A DNA stretch of 64,000 bases from Aquificota bacterium. Its GTDB lineage: Bacteria > Aquificota > Aquificia > Aquificales > Aquificaceae. This document shows positions 32,775 to 40,001 of this stretch, one piece after another. Within the stretch, counting starts at the first letter, position 1. Every line of letters begins with the position of its first letter. The notes under the pieces are model-generated. The model was not told the origin of the DNA and ran no database searches. It saw only the letters and a program-made list of their open reading frames with translations. The translations under genes were made by a program, and so were the position numbers. The stretch spans positions 806,001 to 870,000 of the forward strand of contig CP076324.1 of the NCBI GenBank assembly GCA_018771605.1, read 5' to 3'.

Positions 32775-33662
32775 ATGGCAAAGCACCTTATCTCCGTGAG
32801 AGACCTTGATAAAGGAGATATACAAGAGTTAAAAAGCCTTTGTGAGGACTTCAAAAGGGGAAGAAGGGAAAACCTTGAGGGTGATGTGGCCCTTTTCTTT
32901 TTGGAAAGCTCTACAAGGACGCGCCTCTCCTTTGAAAAGGCCTGCAGGCTTTTGGGTCTTAGGACCTACTATGTGGGAAACAGGGAAAGCTCCATAGAAA
33001 AGGGAGAAAGCTTTTTTGACACGGTAAAGACCCTTTCTGCCCTTGGCTTTAGGGCCCTTATATTCAGAGTCCCCTTTGTGCTTTTCCCCTATGAGAATTA
33101 TCTAAAAGAAAGCATAAGCCTTATAAACGCTGGAGATGGAACCCATCAGCATCCCACACAGGGCCTTATAGACCTTTTTACCGCCCTTGAGACCTACGGA
33201 AAGGTGGAAAACTTAAAGGTGGTCTTCATCGGTGATATACTCCACAGCAGGGTCTTTAGGTCCTCAGCTTACCTTTTTAAGCTCTTTGACGCAAGGCTTG
33301 GGGTGTGTGGCCCAAGGACCCTTATCCCTTCCGACCTTTCTCCCTTTGGCGTGGAGGAGGTCTTTGACAGGGTAGAGGATGCCGTAGAATGGGCAGACCT
33401 TTGCGTATGGCTAAGGCTTCAGGAGGAGAGGTTCAAAGAAAACTACATAGCCAGCAAGGAAAGCTACTTTTTGCAGTTTGGCCTAACAAAAGAAAGGTAT
33501 AAGGCTCTAAAGGGCTACTTTATGCATCCGGGGCCTGTAAACCTTTATGTAGATATTGATGCAGAGGTGCTATACTCGGAAAAATCTTTGGTTCTAAAGC
33601 AGGTGGAGATGGGCCTTTATGTTAGGATGGCTGTGCTTTATTGGGCTTTGAAAGATGGCTAA
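32775..33662 (+). CDS. pyrB: Aspartate carbamoyltransferase catalytic subunit
   Basis: Makes carbamoyl-aspartate, the committed step of pyrimidine synthesis. The 295-residue protein has the carbamoyl-phosphate loop ESSTRTRLSFEKA (about 47-59), the family HPTQGLIDLFTA (about 121-132) and the late MHPGPVNLYVDID (about 252-264). It has no fused regulatory domain, and no pyrI lies nearby. It overlaps coaBC by 8 nt. Confidence 0.96.
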   Translation: MAKHLISVRDLDKGDIQELKSLCEDFKRGRRENLEGDVALFFLESSTRTRLSFEKACRLLGLRTYYVGNRESSIEKGESFFDTVKTLSALGFRALIFRVPFVLFPYENYLKESISLINAGDGTHQHPTQGLIDLFTALETYGKVENLKVVFIGDILHSRVFRSSAYLFKLFDARLGVCGPRTLIPSDLSPFGVEEVFDRVEDAVEWADLCVWLRLQEERFKENYIASKESYFLQFGLTKERYKALKGYFMHPGPVNLYVDIDAEVLYSEKSLVLKQVEMGLYVRMAVLYWALKDG

Positions 33663-34821
33663 GATACTTTTGGGTGTTAGCTCAAGCATAGCCATATACA
33701 AAGCTTGCGAGCTTATAAGGGAGTTAAGAAAGGCTGGCCATGAGGTAAGGGTGGTCCTTTCTCCCTTTTCTGAAAGGTTTATAAGCAGGCTTACCTTTTG
33801 GGCCCTTTCGGGCCACAAAGCCTACGTGGATTGGGAGGATGACCCACTTCTGCATATAAACCTACCAAGATGGTCTGACCTTTTCCTTATTGCTCCCTGT
33901 AGCATAAACACCCTCTCAAAGGTGGCCCTTGGCATAGGCGATAACCTTTTGACCACATGCGCCCTTTCTCATAAGGGAACCCTTATGGTGGCTCCAGCCG
34001 GAAATGTGGAGATGTATAAAAATCCTGCAGTGCAGGAGAACATAAGAAGGTTAAAAGAGAGGGGTGTGATAGTGATAGAGCCGGAGGAGGGAAGGCTACT
34101 TTGTGAAGAGGAGGGACAAGGCAAGCTTGCAAGCATAGAAAGACTGCTTGACTGGGTGGAGTATGGTTTGAGGCCAAAGCCACTAAAGGGGAAAAAGGTT
34201 CTTATCACCGTAGGTGCTACAAGGGAGTTTATAGACAGGGTAAGGTTCATATCCAACCTTTCTAGCGGTCTTATGGGCTTTTCCTTGGCAAGGCTTTTCC
34301 GATGGTATGGCGCAGAGGTCAAAGTAATAGCAGGCTTCACAACGGCCAAAGAGCCACCGGAGGTGGAAATAATAAGGGTTGTCTCGGCGGAGGATATGCT
34401 AAAAAAGGTTATGGACTTAAAAGATTGGGTAGACATCATAGTCATGAACGCCGCAGTGGCAGACTATAGGCCTCTGGAGGTCTACGGGGGAAAGATGAAA
34501 AAGCAAGAGAGGATTAGCCTTGAGCTTGTAAAAAATCCAGACATACTTAAGGAGCTTGGAAAGGTAAAAGGTCAAAGGGTCCTTGTGGGCTTTGCCCTTG
34601 AGGAAAAGGAAAGGCTAAGGGATGAGGCCATAAGGAAGCTAAGGGAGAAAAACCTTGACATAATAATAGCCAATCCTTTGGAAAGTATGGGGTCTGAGGC
34701 CTATGAGGGCCTAATGGTTTTCAAAGATGGCAAGTTAGTGGAAATAAAGGCACAGAACAAGCTGGAGGCTGGGGAGAGGATCGTTTCAAATATTTTGAAA
34801 ATAATTGAAGCAAATGGGTAG
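33655..34821 (+). CDS. coaBC: Phosphopantothenoylcysteine decarboxylase/synthetase
   Basis: Bifunctional coenzyme A enzyme of 388 residues. The N-terminal flavoprotein CoaC (about 1-175) has GVSSSIAIYKACELIREL, LLHINLPRWSDLFLIAPCS and PAGNVEMYKNPAV; the usual PAMNxxM is PAGNVEM here. The substrate-clamp Cys lies in RLLCEEEGQGKL. The CoaB domain (about 180-388) opens with KVLITVGATREFIDRVRFIS and carries NAAVADYRP. Both activities are expected. Confidence 0.95.
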   Translation: MAKILLGVSSSIAIYKACELIRELRKAGHEVRVVLSPFSERFISRLTFWALSGHKAYVDWEDDPLLHINLPRWSDLFLIAPCSINTLSKVALGIGDNLLTTCALSHKGTLMVAPAGNVEMYKNPAVQENIRRLKERGVIVIEPEEGRLLCEEEGQGKLASIERLLDWVEYGLRPKPLKGKKVLITVGATREFIDRVRFISNLSSGLMGFSLARLFRWYGAEVKVIAGFTTAKEPPEVEIIRVVSAEDMLKKVMDLKDWVDIIVMNAAVADYRPLEVYGGKMKKQERISLELVKNPDILKELGKVKGQRVLVGFALEEKERLRDEAIRKLREKNLDIIIANPLESMGSEAYEGLMVFKDGKLVEIKAQNKLEAGERIVSNILKIIEANG

Positions 34822-34890
34822 GTAAGGAATTAATTAAAGAATGGCTTACCACTGGCCCTTGCAAAAAATAAATGAGACAAGCAATGTATG

Positions 34891-34910
34891 GGCGGGTCCC
34901 AAAACCCGCC
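34891..34910. terminator. GC hairpin between convergent coaBC and serA
   Basis: GGCGGGT, a 6-nt loop and ACCCGCC form a perfect 7-bp stem in the 103-bp gap between two converging genes. There is no long T-run on either side, so it may be a weak bidirectional terminator or a REP-type repeat; it resembles the hairpin after the HU gene. Confidence 0.5.
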
Positions 34911-34924
34911 TGGTGTTTAAGTAT

Positions 34925-36517
34925 CTATATTATCACCTGCTTTACAAAGATGATGTGGGGTAGCTTTCTTAGCTCTTCAAGCACCTCCTGTGGCACTGGA
35001 TCATCAAGGTTTAGGATGCCGAGGGCTATGCCACCCTTCTTTTCTCTTCCAAGCCTAAAGCCAGCTATATTGACCCCCGCATTACCCAAAAGACTGCCTA
35101 TCCTTCCTATTACACCCGGCACATCCCTGTTTTCAAAAACAAGCATTATGCCCTCAGGCTCCACATCCACCCTATAGGAATCAATCTGGAATATTCTGGG
35201 AATGTGTCCTTCAAGCACAGAACCAGCCACCACCCTTTCCGTACCGTTCCCCTTTGCCACCACCCTTATATAGTGCTTGAAATCCTCACTCTCTTCGGAG
35301 GTTAGCTCCTCTACCTTTATGCCTCTGTCCTTTGCCACATAGCTGGCGTTTATGATGTTTACTGGAAAATCCACTATCTCTTTCAAAATACCCATAAGCA
35401 CGGCGGAAGCTATAGGATGGAAATGTTGGGCTATATCTCCCCTTACTTCAATATGCACCTCCCTTATGCCTTCATCTGCCCACTGGACCAAAAACCTTCC
35501 CATCTTCTCCGCAAGGTCAAGATGAGGTTTTATAAGGGTAATGACAGACAAGTCGGGGAAGGGAGCATTTACCACATACTCCACCGTTTGACCCCTTAGG
35601 GCCTTTATAACCTGCTGAGCAATAATTACCGCCACATTCTCCTGAGACTCGTAAGTGTTGGCGCCTATGTGGGGAGAAAGGGACACATTGGGAAACTTGG
35701 ATATTCTATCTATAAACTCCTTTGGAGGGGGTTCCACAGAAAATACATCAAGGCCTACTCCATAAAGCTTGCCGCTCTCCAAAGCCCATATTAAATCCTC
35801 ATCCTTTACTATTCCGCCTCTGGCGCAGTTTATAAGTATGGCACCATCTTTCATGATCTCAAACTCTTTCCTCGTTATCATATGCTTGGTCTCATGAGTT
35901 AAGGGCGCATGGATGGTAAGTATATCCACCTGCTTTAACATATGGTATAGGTTGTCAAAAAGTTTTACACCAAGCCTGTCGGCCTTTTCTTTGGGTATGT
36001 ATGGGTCGTAGGCGTATACGGTCATGCCAAAGGCCTTTGCCCTTATGGCCACCTGAGAGCCTATATTTCCAAGACCTATTATGCCAAGGGTCTTACCGTA
36101 TAGCTCCCTACCCATAAACTTCTTCCTGTCCCACCTTCCCTCCACCATACTGTTGTGGGCCACATGGGCGTTCCTTATCACGTTTAACATATGTGCAAGG
36201 GTTAGCTCGGTGGCTCCTATGGTGTTGGCGCCGGGTGTGTTTATTACAAGTATGCCCTTCATAGAGGCCGATTCTATATCCACGTTGTCCACACCCACAC
36301 CTGCCCTTCCTATAACTTTGAGGTTTTTTGCCCTTTCTATAAGCTCTGCCGTCACTGGCGTTCTACTCCTTGTGATTATGCAGTGGTAGTTTTCTACCAC
36401 CTCAAGAAGCTCCTCATAGGATATGTCGGGTTCGTTGTCCACTTCAAAATCTGGCTCACGCTTTAGCAGTTCAATACCTTTTTCGGAGATAGGGTCTGTT
36501 ATAAGAATTTTGTACAT
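34925..36517 (-). CDS. serA: D-3-phosphoglycerate dehydrogenase
   Basis: First step of serine synthesis. The 530-residue enzyme is the long form: a substrate/nucleotide domain with IIGLGNIGSQVAIRAKAFGM (about 145-164) and the catalytic Arg in NCARGGIVKDEDL. The Glu/His relay is EPPPKEF and LSPHIGANTYES. An intervening ASB domain (about 320-450) follows, and a C-terminal ACT domain beginning about 455 (RDVPGVIGRIGSLLGNAGVN), the likely serine-feedback site. The ATG has GGAGGCG upstream. Beyond its start lies the IS-flanking duplication. Confidence 0.97.
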   Translation of the reverse strand: MYKILITDPISEKGIELLKREPDFEVDNEPDISYEELLEVVENYHCIITRSRTPVTAELIERAKNLKVIGRAGVGVDNVDIESASMKGILVINTPGANTIGATELTLAHMLNVIRNAHVAHNSMVEGRWDRKKFMGRELYGKTLGIIGLGNIGSQVAIRAKAFGMTVYAYDPYIPKEKADRLGVKLFDNLYHMLKQVDILTIHAPLTHETKHMITRKEFEIMKDGAILINCARGGIVKDEDLIWALESGKLYGVGLDVFSVEPPPKEFIDRISKFPNVSLSPHIGANTYESQENVAVIIAQQVIKALRGQTVEYVVNAPFPDLSVITLIKPHLDLAEKMGRFLVQWADEGIREVHIEVRGDIAQHFHPIASAVLMGILKEIVDFPVNIINASYVAKDRGIKVEELTSEESEDFKHYIRVVAKGNGTERVVAGSVLEGHIPRIFQIDSYRVDVEPEGIMLVFENRDVPGVIGRIGSLLGNAGVNIAGFRLGREKKGGIALGILNLDDPVPQEVLEELRKLPHIIFVKQVII

Positions 36518-36529
36518 GCCTACGCCTCC

Positions 36530-36556
36530 AAAGAATGGTATATATTAGAATAACAT
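36530..36556 (+). repeat. Left copy of IS target-site duplication (27 bp)
   Basis: A 27-bp sequence that abuts the IS left inverted repeat. It matches the 26 bp abutting the right inverted repeat (37523-37548) with one substitution and one 1-bp indel; the last 19 bases (GTATATATTAGAATAACAT) are identical. Direct orientation and exact contact with both IS ends mark it as a target-site duplication. Confidence 0.8.
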
Positions 36557-36571
36557 ACGCTGGGTGAGAAA

Positions 36572-37420
36572 TTAGACCTCAAGTTCACCCCTCCTGTAAT
36601 AACTATATCCAATAGCATAAGCATATACATACACAAGCACACAAGTTAAAGTCCTCCACCCACTACCAGCATTGAAAAGTTTTATCTGACTTATAACACC
36701 TTCCACCACCTGCCTTTTTGCCCTCATCTCCCTACTATCACACACAATCACACCTTCACAACCCCTATAACCCCTATCTCCATACACCACACAATTCTCC
36801 ACAAGCTTCCTAAACCATAAACTCCTTCTCTTCCTTTCCCTAAATGCCCTAACCTCATGCACACTTCCAAAGCTTATCCACACATCATAAACTCTCCCCT
36901 CTCTATCACATAACACCATCATCAACATGCCATATTTGACCTCCTCAAACTCCACTACCTTCCCATTGTCTCTCCGAACTATCTTCCTTCTCCTCTTTGC
37001 CCACCATACCTTCCCTCTTACCCTCCTTATCTTCTGTGTCCTCGCCCTGTTTACATTGGCTATGTCCACTATGGTTCCATCTATTACAAGTTCTATCTTC
37101 TTACCATACAAAAGCCTTGCTAAAATCATAAGCCTCAGCTTGTGAAGCTTGTATTCTCTCAATATCCTGTATACTCTCTTGAGTCTGTATCTTCTGAAGA
37201 TATGCCATGATTGTATGGATGGGTCAATAAGTAGTTTAGCTAAGGTGAGGACCTTTGTGTTGGTTATGTAGGAGAGTATAAAGATGGCTGCTATATGGAT
37301 GTCTGTGAGTTTAGGTTTTCTGCCCGCTTTAGCTTTTGGCACATTAAGGAATGGAAAGGCATTTTCAAGGTCTTTTAGGATTTGTTGGTAGATGCGTAGG
37401 TAAGGTGGTATAATTTCCAT
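36572..37420 (-). CDS. IS transposase (DDE, IS982-like)
   Basis: A 282-residue, very basic transposase. The probable catalytic triad is Asp114 (LVIDGTIVDI), Asp215 (VYGDRGYRG) and Glu240 (QVVEGVISQIKLF); the spacing and the DRGY block fit IS982/IS4-type RNase H-fold enzymes. The N-terminus (about 1-105) is helical and DNA-binding-like. The frame is intact, so the element may be active. The SD GGAGG is 8 nt before the ATG and overlaps a small stem-loop, which should limit translation. Confidence 0.88.
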   Translation of the reverse strand: MEIIPPYLRIYQQILKDLENAFPFLNVPKAKAGRKPKLTDIHIAAIFILSYITNTKVLTLAKLLIDPSIQSWHIFRRYRLKRVYRILREYKLHKLRLMILARLLYGKKIELVIDGTIVDIANVNRARTQKIRRVRGKVWWAKRRRKIVRRDNGKVVEFEEVKYGMLMMVLCDREGRVYDVWISFGSVHEVRAFRERKRRSLWFRKLVENCVVYGDRGYRGCEGVIVCDSREMRAKRQVVEGVISQIKLFNAGSGWRTLTCVLVYVYAYAIGYSYYRRGELEV

Positions 37421-37423
37421 GGT

Positions 37424-37443
37424 AAAAACCTCCGATGGTTTTT
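37424..37443 (-). promoter_or_regulatory. Stem-loop over the transposase ribosome-binding site
   Basis: AAAAACC, 6 nt and GGTTTTT can pair as a 7-bp stem. The minus-strand SD GGAGG (37429-37433) lies half in the stem and half in the loop, 8 nt before the transposase ATG. Masking of the RBS is a known way IS elements limit their own transposase. Confidence 0.5.
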
Positions 37444-37466
37444 AGGGCTACTATTATAGTAGCCCT
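37444..37466 (+). terminator. Perfect 11-bp palindrome inside the IS, followed by T-rich tract
   Basis: AGGGCTACTAT, one T and ATAGTAGCCCT form a perfect hairpin. On the plus strand it is followed by GCTGTCTTTTTA, so it can stop plus-strand (antisense to transposase) transcription. On the minus strand it lies in the transposase leader upstream of the RBS stem-loop. Confidence 0.6.
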
Positions 37467-37522
37467 GCTGTCTTTTTATTGATATGGAAGGTTTAGCTTA
37501 AAGGGAATTTCTCACTCGGCGT

Positions 37523-37548
37523 AAAGAGTGTATATATTAGAATAACAT
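37523..37548 (+). repeat. Right copy of IS target-site duplication (26 bp), carrying a promoter
   Basis: This copy directly follows the IS right end and includes TATATT (37533-37538, or the neighbouring AT-rich hexamer) and the AT of the next gene's ATG. The duplication therefore rebuilt the promoter and start region of the downstream gene when the IS inserted. Confidence 0.75.
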
Positions 37549-37963
37549 GAAAATTGATTTAAGCGGTCTTTTAAAAAAGGAAGATAATCAAAGCTGGACG
37601 CCGGAAGGCTTTAAAGCCTATCTTAAGAGTTCCCTCATAGACCTAATAAAGCTTGAGCTGGAAAACCTTCCAAGGGATGATTGGGAAAGAACTCTGCATA
37701 CTTGGAGGAAAATATGCGCCTTTTGTAAAAGTATGATGAAAAAGGGGGAAAAGGAAAGGTTTGACCTTTACCAAAAGTTTGAATTTGACCAAACCATGAT
37801 ACATATTTCCGAAAGTGTGATAGAAAAGCTACAAACGGCCTACAACCTTGGCCTTTTAAAAGAAAAGGACCCACCAGACTACATAATAAGGCTTGGCCTT
37901 GAAGAGGATAAGGAAGATTCGGAAGCGATAAAGTTTATGAAAGCCTTCTTTAAGGTTAGATAA
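37547..37963 (+). CDS. Hypothetical protein next to the IS
   Basis: A 138-residue soluble helical protein I do not recognise. It starts MKIDLSGLLKKEDNQSWTPE, and has two cysteines in WRKICAFCKSMMKKG. The C-terminus (YIIRLGLEEDKEDSEAIKFM) is acidic. Codon use is like the host genes. TATATT about 8 nt before the ATG would drive a leaderless message; this lies within the IS target duplication. Before IS insertion the gene would have stood divergent to serA with a short gap. Confidence 0.65.
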   Translation: MKIDLSGLLKKEDNQSWTPEGFKAYLKSSLIDLIKLELENLPRDDWERTLHTWRKICAFCKSMMKKGEKERFDLYQKFEFDQTMIHISESVIEKLQTAYNLGLLKEKDPPDYIIRLGLEEDKEDSEAIKFMKAFFKVR

Positions 37964-38502
37964 TTTCCTGTATAAAGGTACTTATTGTTCCGAATTGGAC
38001 ATTTAGCCTTAGCAACACTTAACACCTGCTTTATTAACTGATAAATGTATAAAAGCCTTTTCCTAACGCTTGATAACTTAGGGCCACTAATGTAATAAAT
38101 TATACGGTCCAATTATAAATTAAAGGTTGAGGCTTCCACAAAATTGATTTTACAAATTAGAGGACTTACCTTTACATTCAATAGGGCACCTGCAATAGGC
38201 ACACTACAAAAACAAATACAAAATGCCAGAATCATCATTAAATTTAAACGTTTTTATATGGACAGGGTTGAACTACTCTAAATTTTAATGAACGTAGCAA
38301 ATTCTGAACCTGTCTCCACAAACGATTAATCTACAATAAGTATTTAATCATTATACGTCGGCTGAAAAATTAATTATGTATGGCCGTTTCTAGTCTTTTA
38401 CCGCTAAAAATACATGAGGCAATTAAATGTAGGTACATGTTGGCACCTGTCTACAAAAACATCAATTATGTACGGATCCAAGACATGCCTAAATTTTAAT
38501 GA

Positions 38503-38544
38503 AACAGGTTGAAACATGCCACTGTAAACATGTTGCATCCTGTT
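38503..38544. repeat. 16-bp inverted repeat (stem-loop)
   Basis: AACAGGTTGAAACATG (38503-38518) and CATGTTGCATCCTGTT (38529-38544) pair at 14 of 16 positions around a 10-nt loop. It is followed by A-rich rather than T-rich sequence, so it is not an evident terminator. Confidence 0.6.
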
Positions 38545-38557
38545 AATACAAAAAGAA

Positions 38558-38574
38558 AATTTCTCACCCAGCGT
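38558..38574 (+). repeat. Second solitary copy of the IS terminal inverted repeat
   Basis: AATTTCTCACCCAGCGT, identical to the copy at 5605 and to the IS left end in reverse complement. As at 5605, it stands alone just upstream of a plus-strand gene. Confidence 0.75.
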
Positions 38575-38602
38575 GGTTTTAAGTGTTTAAATTAAATACA
38601 CT

Positions 38603-39385
38603 ATGAACCAATATTGGGATCCACATGCATATGCAAGAGATGCGAGCTTTGTCTCGGAATTAGCCACACCAGTAATAGAACTGCTGAATCCCCGTCCAGG
38701 TGAGCGTATTCTTGACTTAGGATGTGGTGATGGCGTTTTAAGCCGAAAACTTATGGATATGGGTTGTGTTGTTATAGGTATTGACTCTAGCCCTGATATG
38801 GTAAAGGCGGCTGTAGAGCTAGGTGTGGATGCACGCGTCGGTGATGGGCAAGAGCTTGCCTTTTATGAGGAATTTGATGCAGTATTTTCTAATGCAGCAC
38901 TCCACTGGATGACCCACCCAGATGCTGTCATCTCCGGGGTGCAGCGCGCTTTGAAACCAGGGGGGAGGTTTGTGGGCGAGTTCGGAGGGTATGGAAACAT
39001 TGAAACAGTAATCAGGGCTTTACGTAAAGCCTTACCCAAGTATGGTATAGATTTTTATGAGGTAAACCCATGGTACTTTCCTACAGCCAAGGAGTATAGA
39101 GCACGGCTTGAAGCTCACTCAATGGATGTCCGCCTGTGTGAGCTTATCCCTAGGCCTACAAGGCTAAATACGCAACTTGTGAATTGGTTAAAAGTATTTG
39201 CTAGGAGATTCTTGGAGACTGTGCCCGAATTTGAGCGTGAAAACTTTTTAGAAGAGATTATTACCCATTGCAAGGGAGGACTACAGAACTTAGAAGGTAA
39301 ATGGATATTGGACTATGTGCGCTTGCAGTTTATAGCTTTTAAACCCAGTAGACCAAAAAAGTTGCAAAATGTAAAAAAGTGCTGA
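38603..39385 (+). CDS. Class I SAM-dependent methyltransferase, probably acquired
   Basis: A 260-residue methyltransferase with motif I ILDLGCGDGVLSRKL (about 35-49), acidic motif GIDSSPD (about 60-66) and AVFSNAALHWMTHPD (about 93-107), which resembles trans-aconitate/UbiE-type small-molecule methylases. The substrate is not deducible. Codon use differs from its neighbours: CGT/CGC/CGG arginine and GCA/GCG are common, whereas the rest of the window uses AGG. It also carries four CTAG sites in under 500 bp, while the rest of the window has about one per 6-7 kb. These facts support horizontal acquisition. TAAATT lies 9 nt before the ATG. Confidence 0.88.
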   Translation: MNQYWDPHAYARDASFVSELATPVIELLNPRPGERILDLGCGDGVLSRKLMDMGCVVIGIDSSPDMVKAAVELGVDARVGDGQELAFYEEFDAVFSNAALHWMTHPDAVISGVQRALKPGGRFVGEFGGYGNIETVIRALRKALPKYGIDFYEVNPWYFPTAKEYRARLEAHSMDVRLCELIPRPTRLNTQLVNWLKVFARRFLETVPEFERENFLEEIITHCKGGLQNLEGKWILDYVRLQFIAFKPSRPKKLQNVKKC

Positions 39386-39443
39386 AAAAGATCATCCATA
39401 TGGATAACCACTTCATAGTATATTTAGTACGAGGAGGTTAAGC

Positions 39444-40001
39444 ATGAGCAACGTGCTAATCATCTACGATAGCAGGACGGGAAATACCAAAAAGATGGCC
39501 GAGCTTGTGGCTGAAGGAGCAAAAAGGGTGGAAGGTACAGAGGTAAGATTAAAGTACGTGGAGGAGGCCACAAAGGAAGATATCCTTTGGTGTCATGGTC
39601 TTGCGGTGGGGACGCCAACCCACATGGGCATAGTCTCATGGAGGCTAAAGAGGTTCTTTGATGATGTGATGGGAGAGCTTTGGGGCACCATTGACGGCAA
39701 GATAGGCTGTGCCTTCTCCTCCTCCGGCGGTTGGGGTGGTGGCAATGAAGTGGCCTGCCTTTCTGTCCTCTATATGCTCATAAACTACGGCTTTTTGGTT
39801 TTTGGCCTCACAGACTATGTAGGTAAAAAGTTTACCTTGCATTATGGGGCTGTGGTGGCTGGAGAGCCAAGGACGGAGGAAGAAAAGGAGGCCTGTATGA
39901 GGCTTGGTGAGAGGCTTGCCCAGTATGTAGCCGTCCTTTACAATGGAAAGAAGGAGCTTATAGAACATGTAAGAAGCTTTGGAGGTAAGTTTCCATGGTG
40001 A
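39444..40001 (+). CDS. Flavodoxin/NAD(P)H:quinone-reductase-like flavoprotein
   Basis: A 185-residue FMN protein of the flavodoxin/WrbA superfamily. IIYDSRTGNTKKMAELVAEG (about 6-25) is the phosphate-binding loop, GTPTHMGIVSWRLKRFFDD (about 56-74) the 50s loop and AFSSSGGWGGGNE the 90s loop. GAGGAGG lies 7 nt before the ATG, one of the clearer SD sites. It heads an operon with a molybdenum hydroxylase and may exchange electrons with it (inference). It overlaps the next gene by 7 nt. Confidence 0.88.
   Translation: MSNVLIIYDSRTGNTKKMAELVAEGAKRVEGTEVRLKYVEEATKEDILWCHGLAVGTPTHMGIVSWRLKRFFDDVMGELWGTIDGKIGCAFSSSGGWGGGNEVACLSVLYMLINYGFLVFGLTDYVGKKFTLHYGAVVAGEPRTEEEKEACMRLGERLAQYVAVLYNGKKELIEHVRSFGGKFPW

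Larger units (their letters stand above)
36557..37522 (-). mobile_element. 966-bp insertion sequence, DDE transposase, 17-bp inverted repeats
   Basis: A complete IS. The left end is ACGCTGGGTGAGAAATT (36557-36573) and the right end is the inverted AATTTCTCACTCGGCGT (37506-37522), matching at 15 of 17 positions and starting 5'-AC. One transposase gene fills it on the minus strand. Size, AC ends and transposase layout recall the IS982 family, but the flanking duplication of 26-27 bp is far longer than the few bp I know for that family. Isolated copies of the end sequence occur at 5605 and 38558. Confidence 0.9.
37964..38602. other. 640-bp AT-rich non-coding region with repeated motifs and hairpins
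   Basis: No credible gene is present on either strand. The base composition is clearly AT-richer than the surroundings. CTAAATTTTAATGAA occurs twice (from 38278 and 38490). ACCTGTCT followed by an A-rich segment occurs twice (38308, 38445), as does AATTATGTA (38372, 38464). A long hairpin (38503-38544) and a solitary IS end (38558-38574) close it. It may be a decayed mobile element or hold a non-coding RNA. Confidence 0.55.

Noticed and set aside
36541-36556. Plus-strand promoter at the left IS flank.
   Set aside because: It is the duplicated target copy and faces into the IS end with no gene start behind it; better explained as duplication.
38108-38115. GTCCAATT here and AATTGGAC near 37993 as ends of a small mobile element.
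   Set aside because: Only 8 bp match with no extension or target duplication; chance is adequate in AT-rich DNA.
37964-38602. Possible CRISPR remnant, because short direct repeats recur.
   Set aside because: Repeats are of unequal length and spacing, no regular spacer pattern exists, and no cas gene is present.
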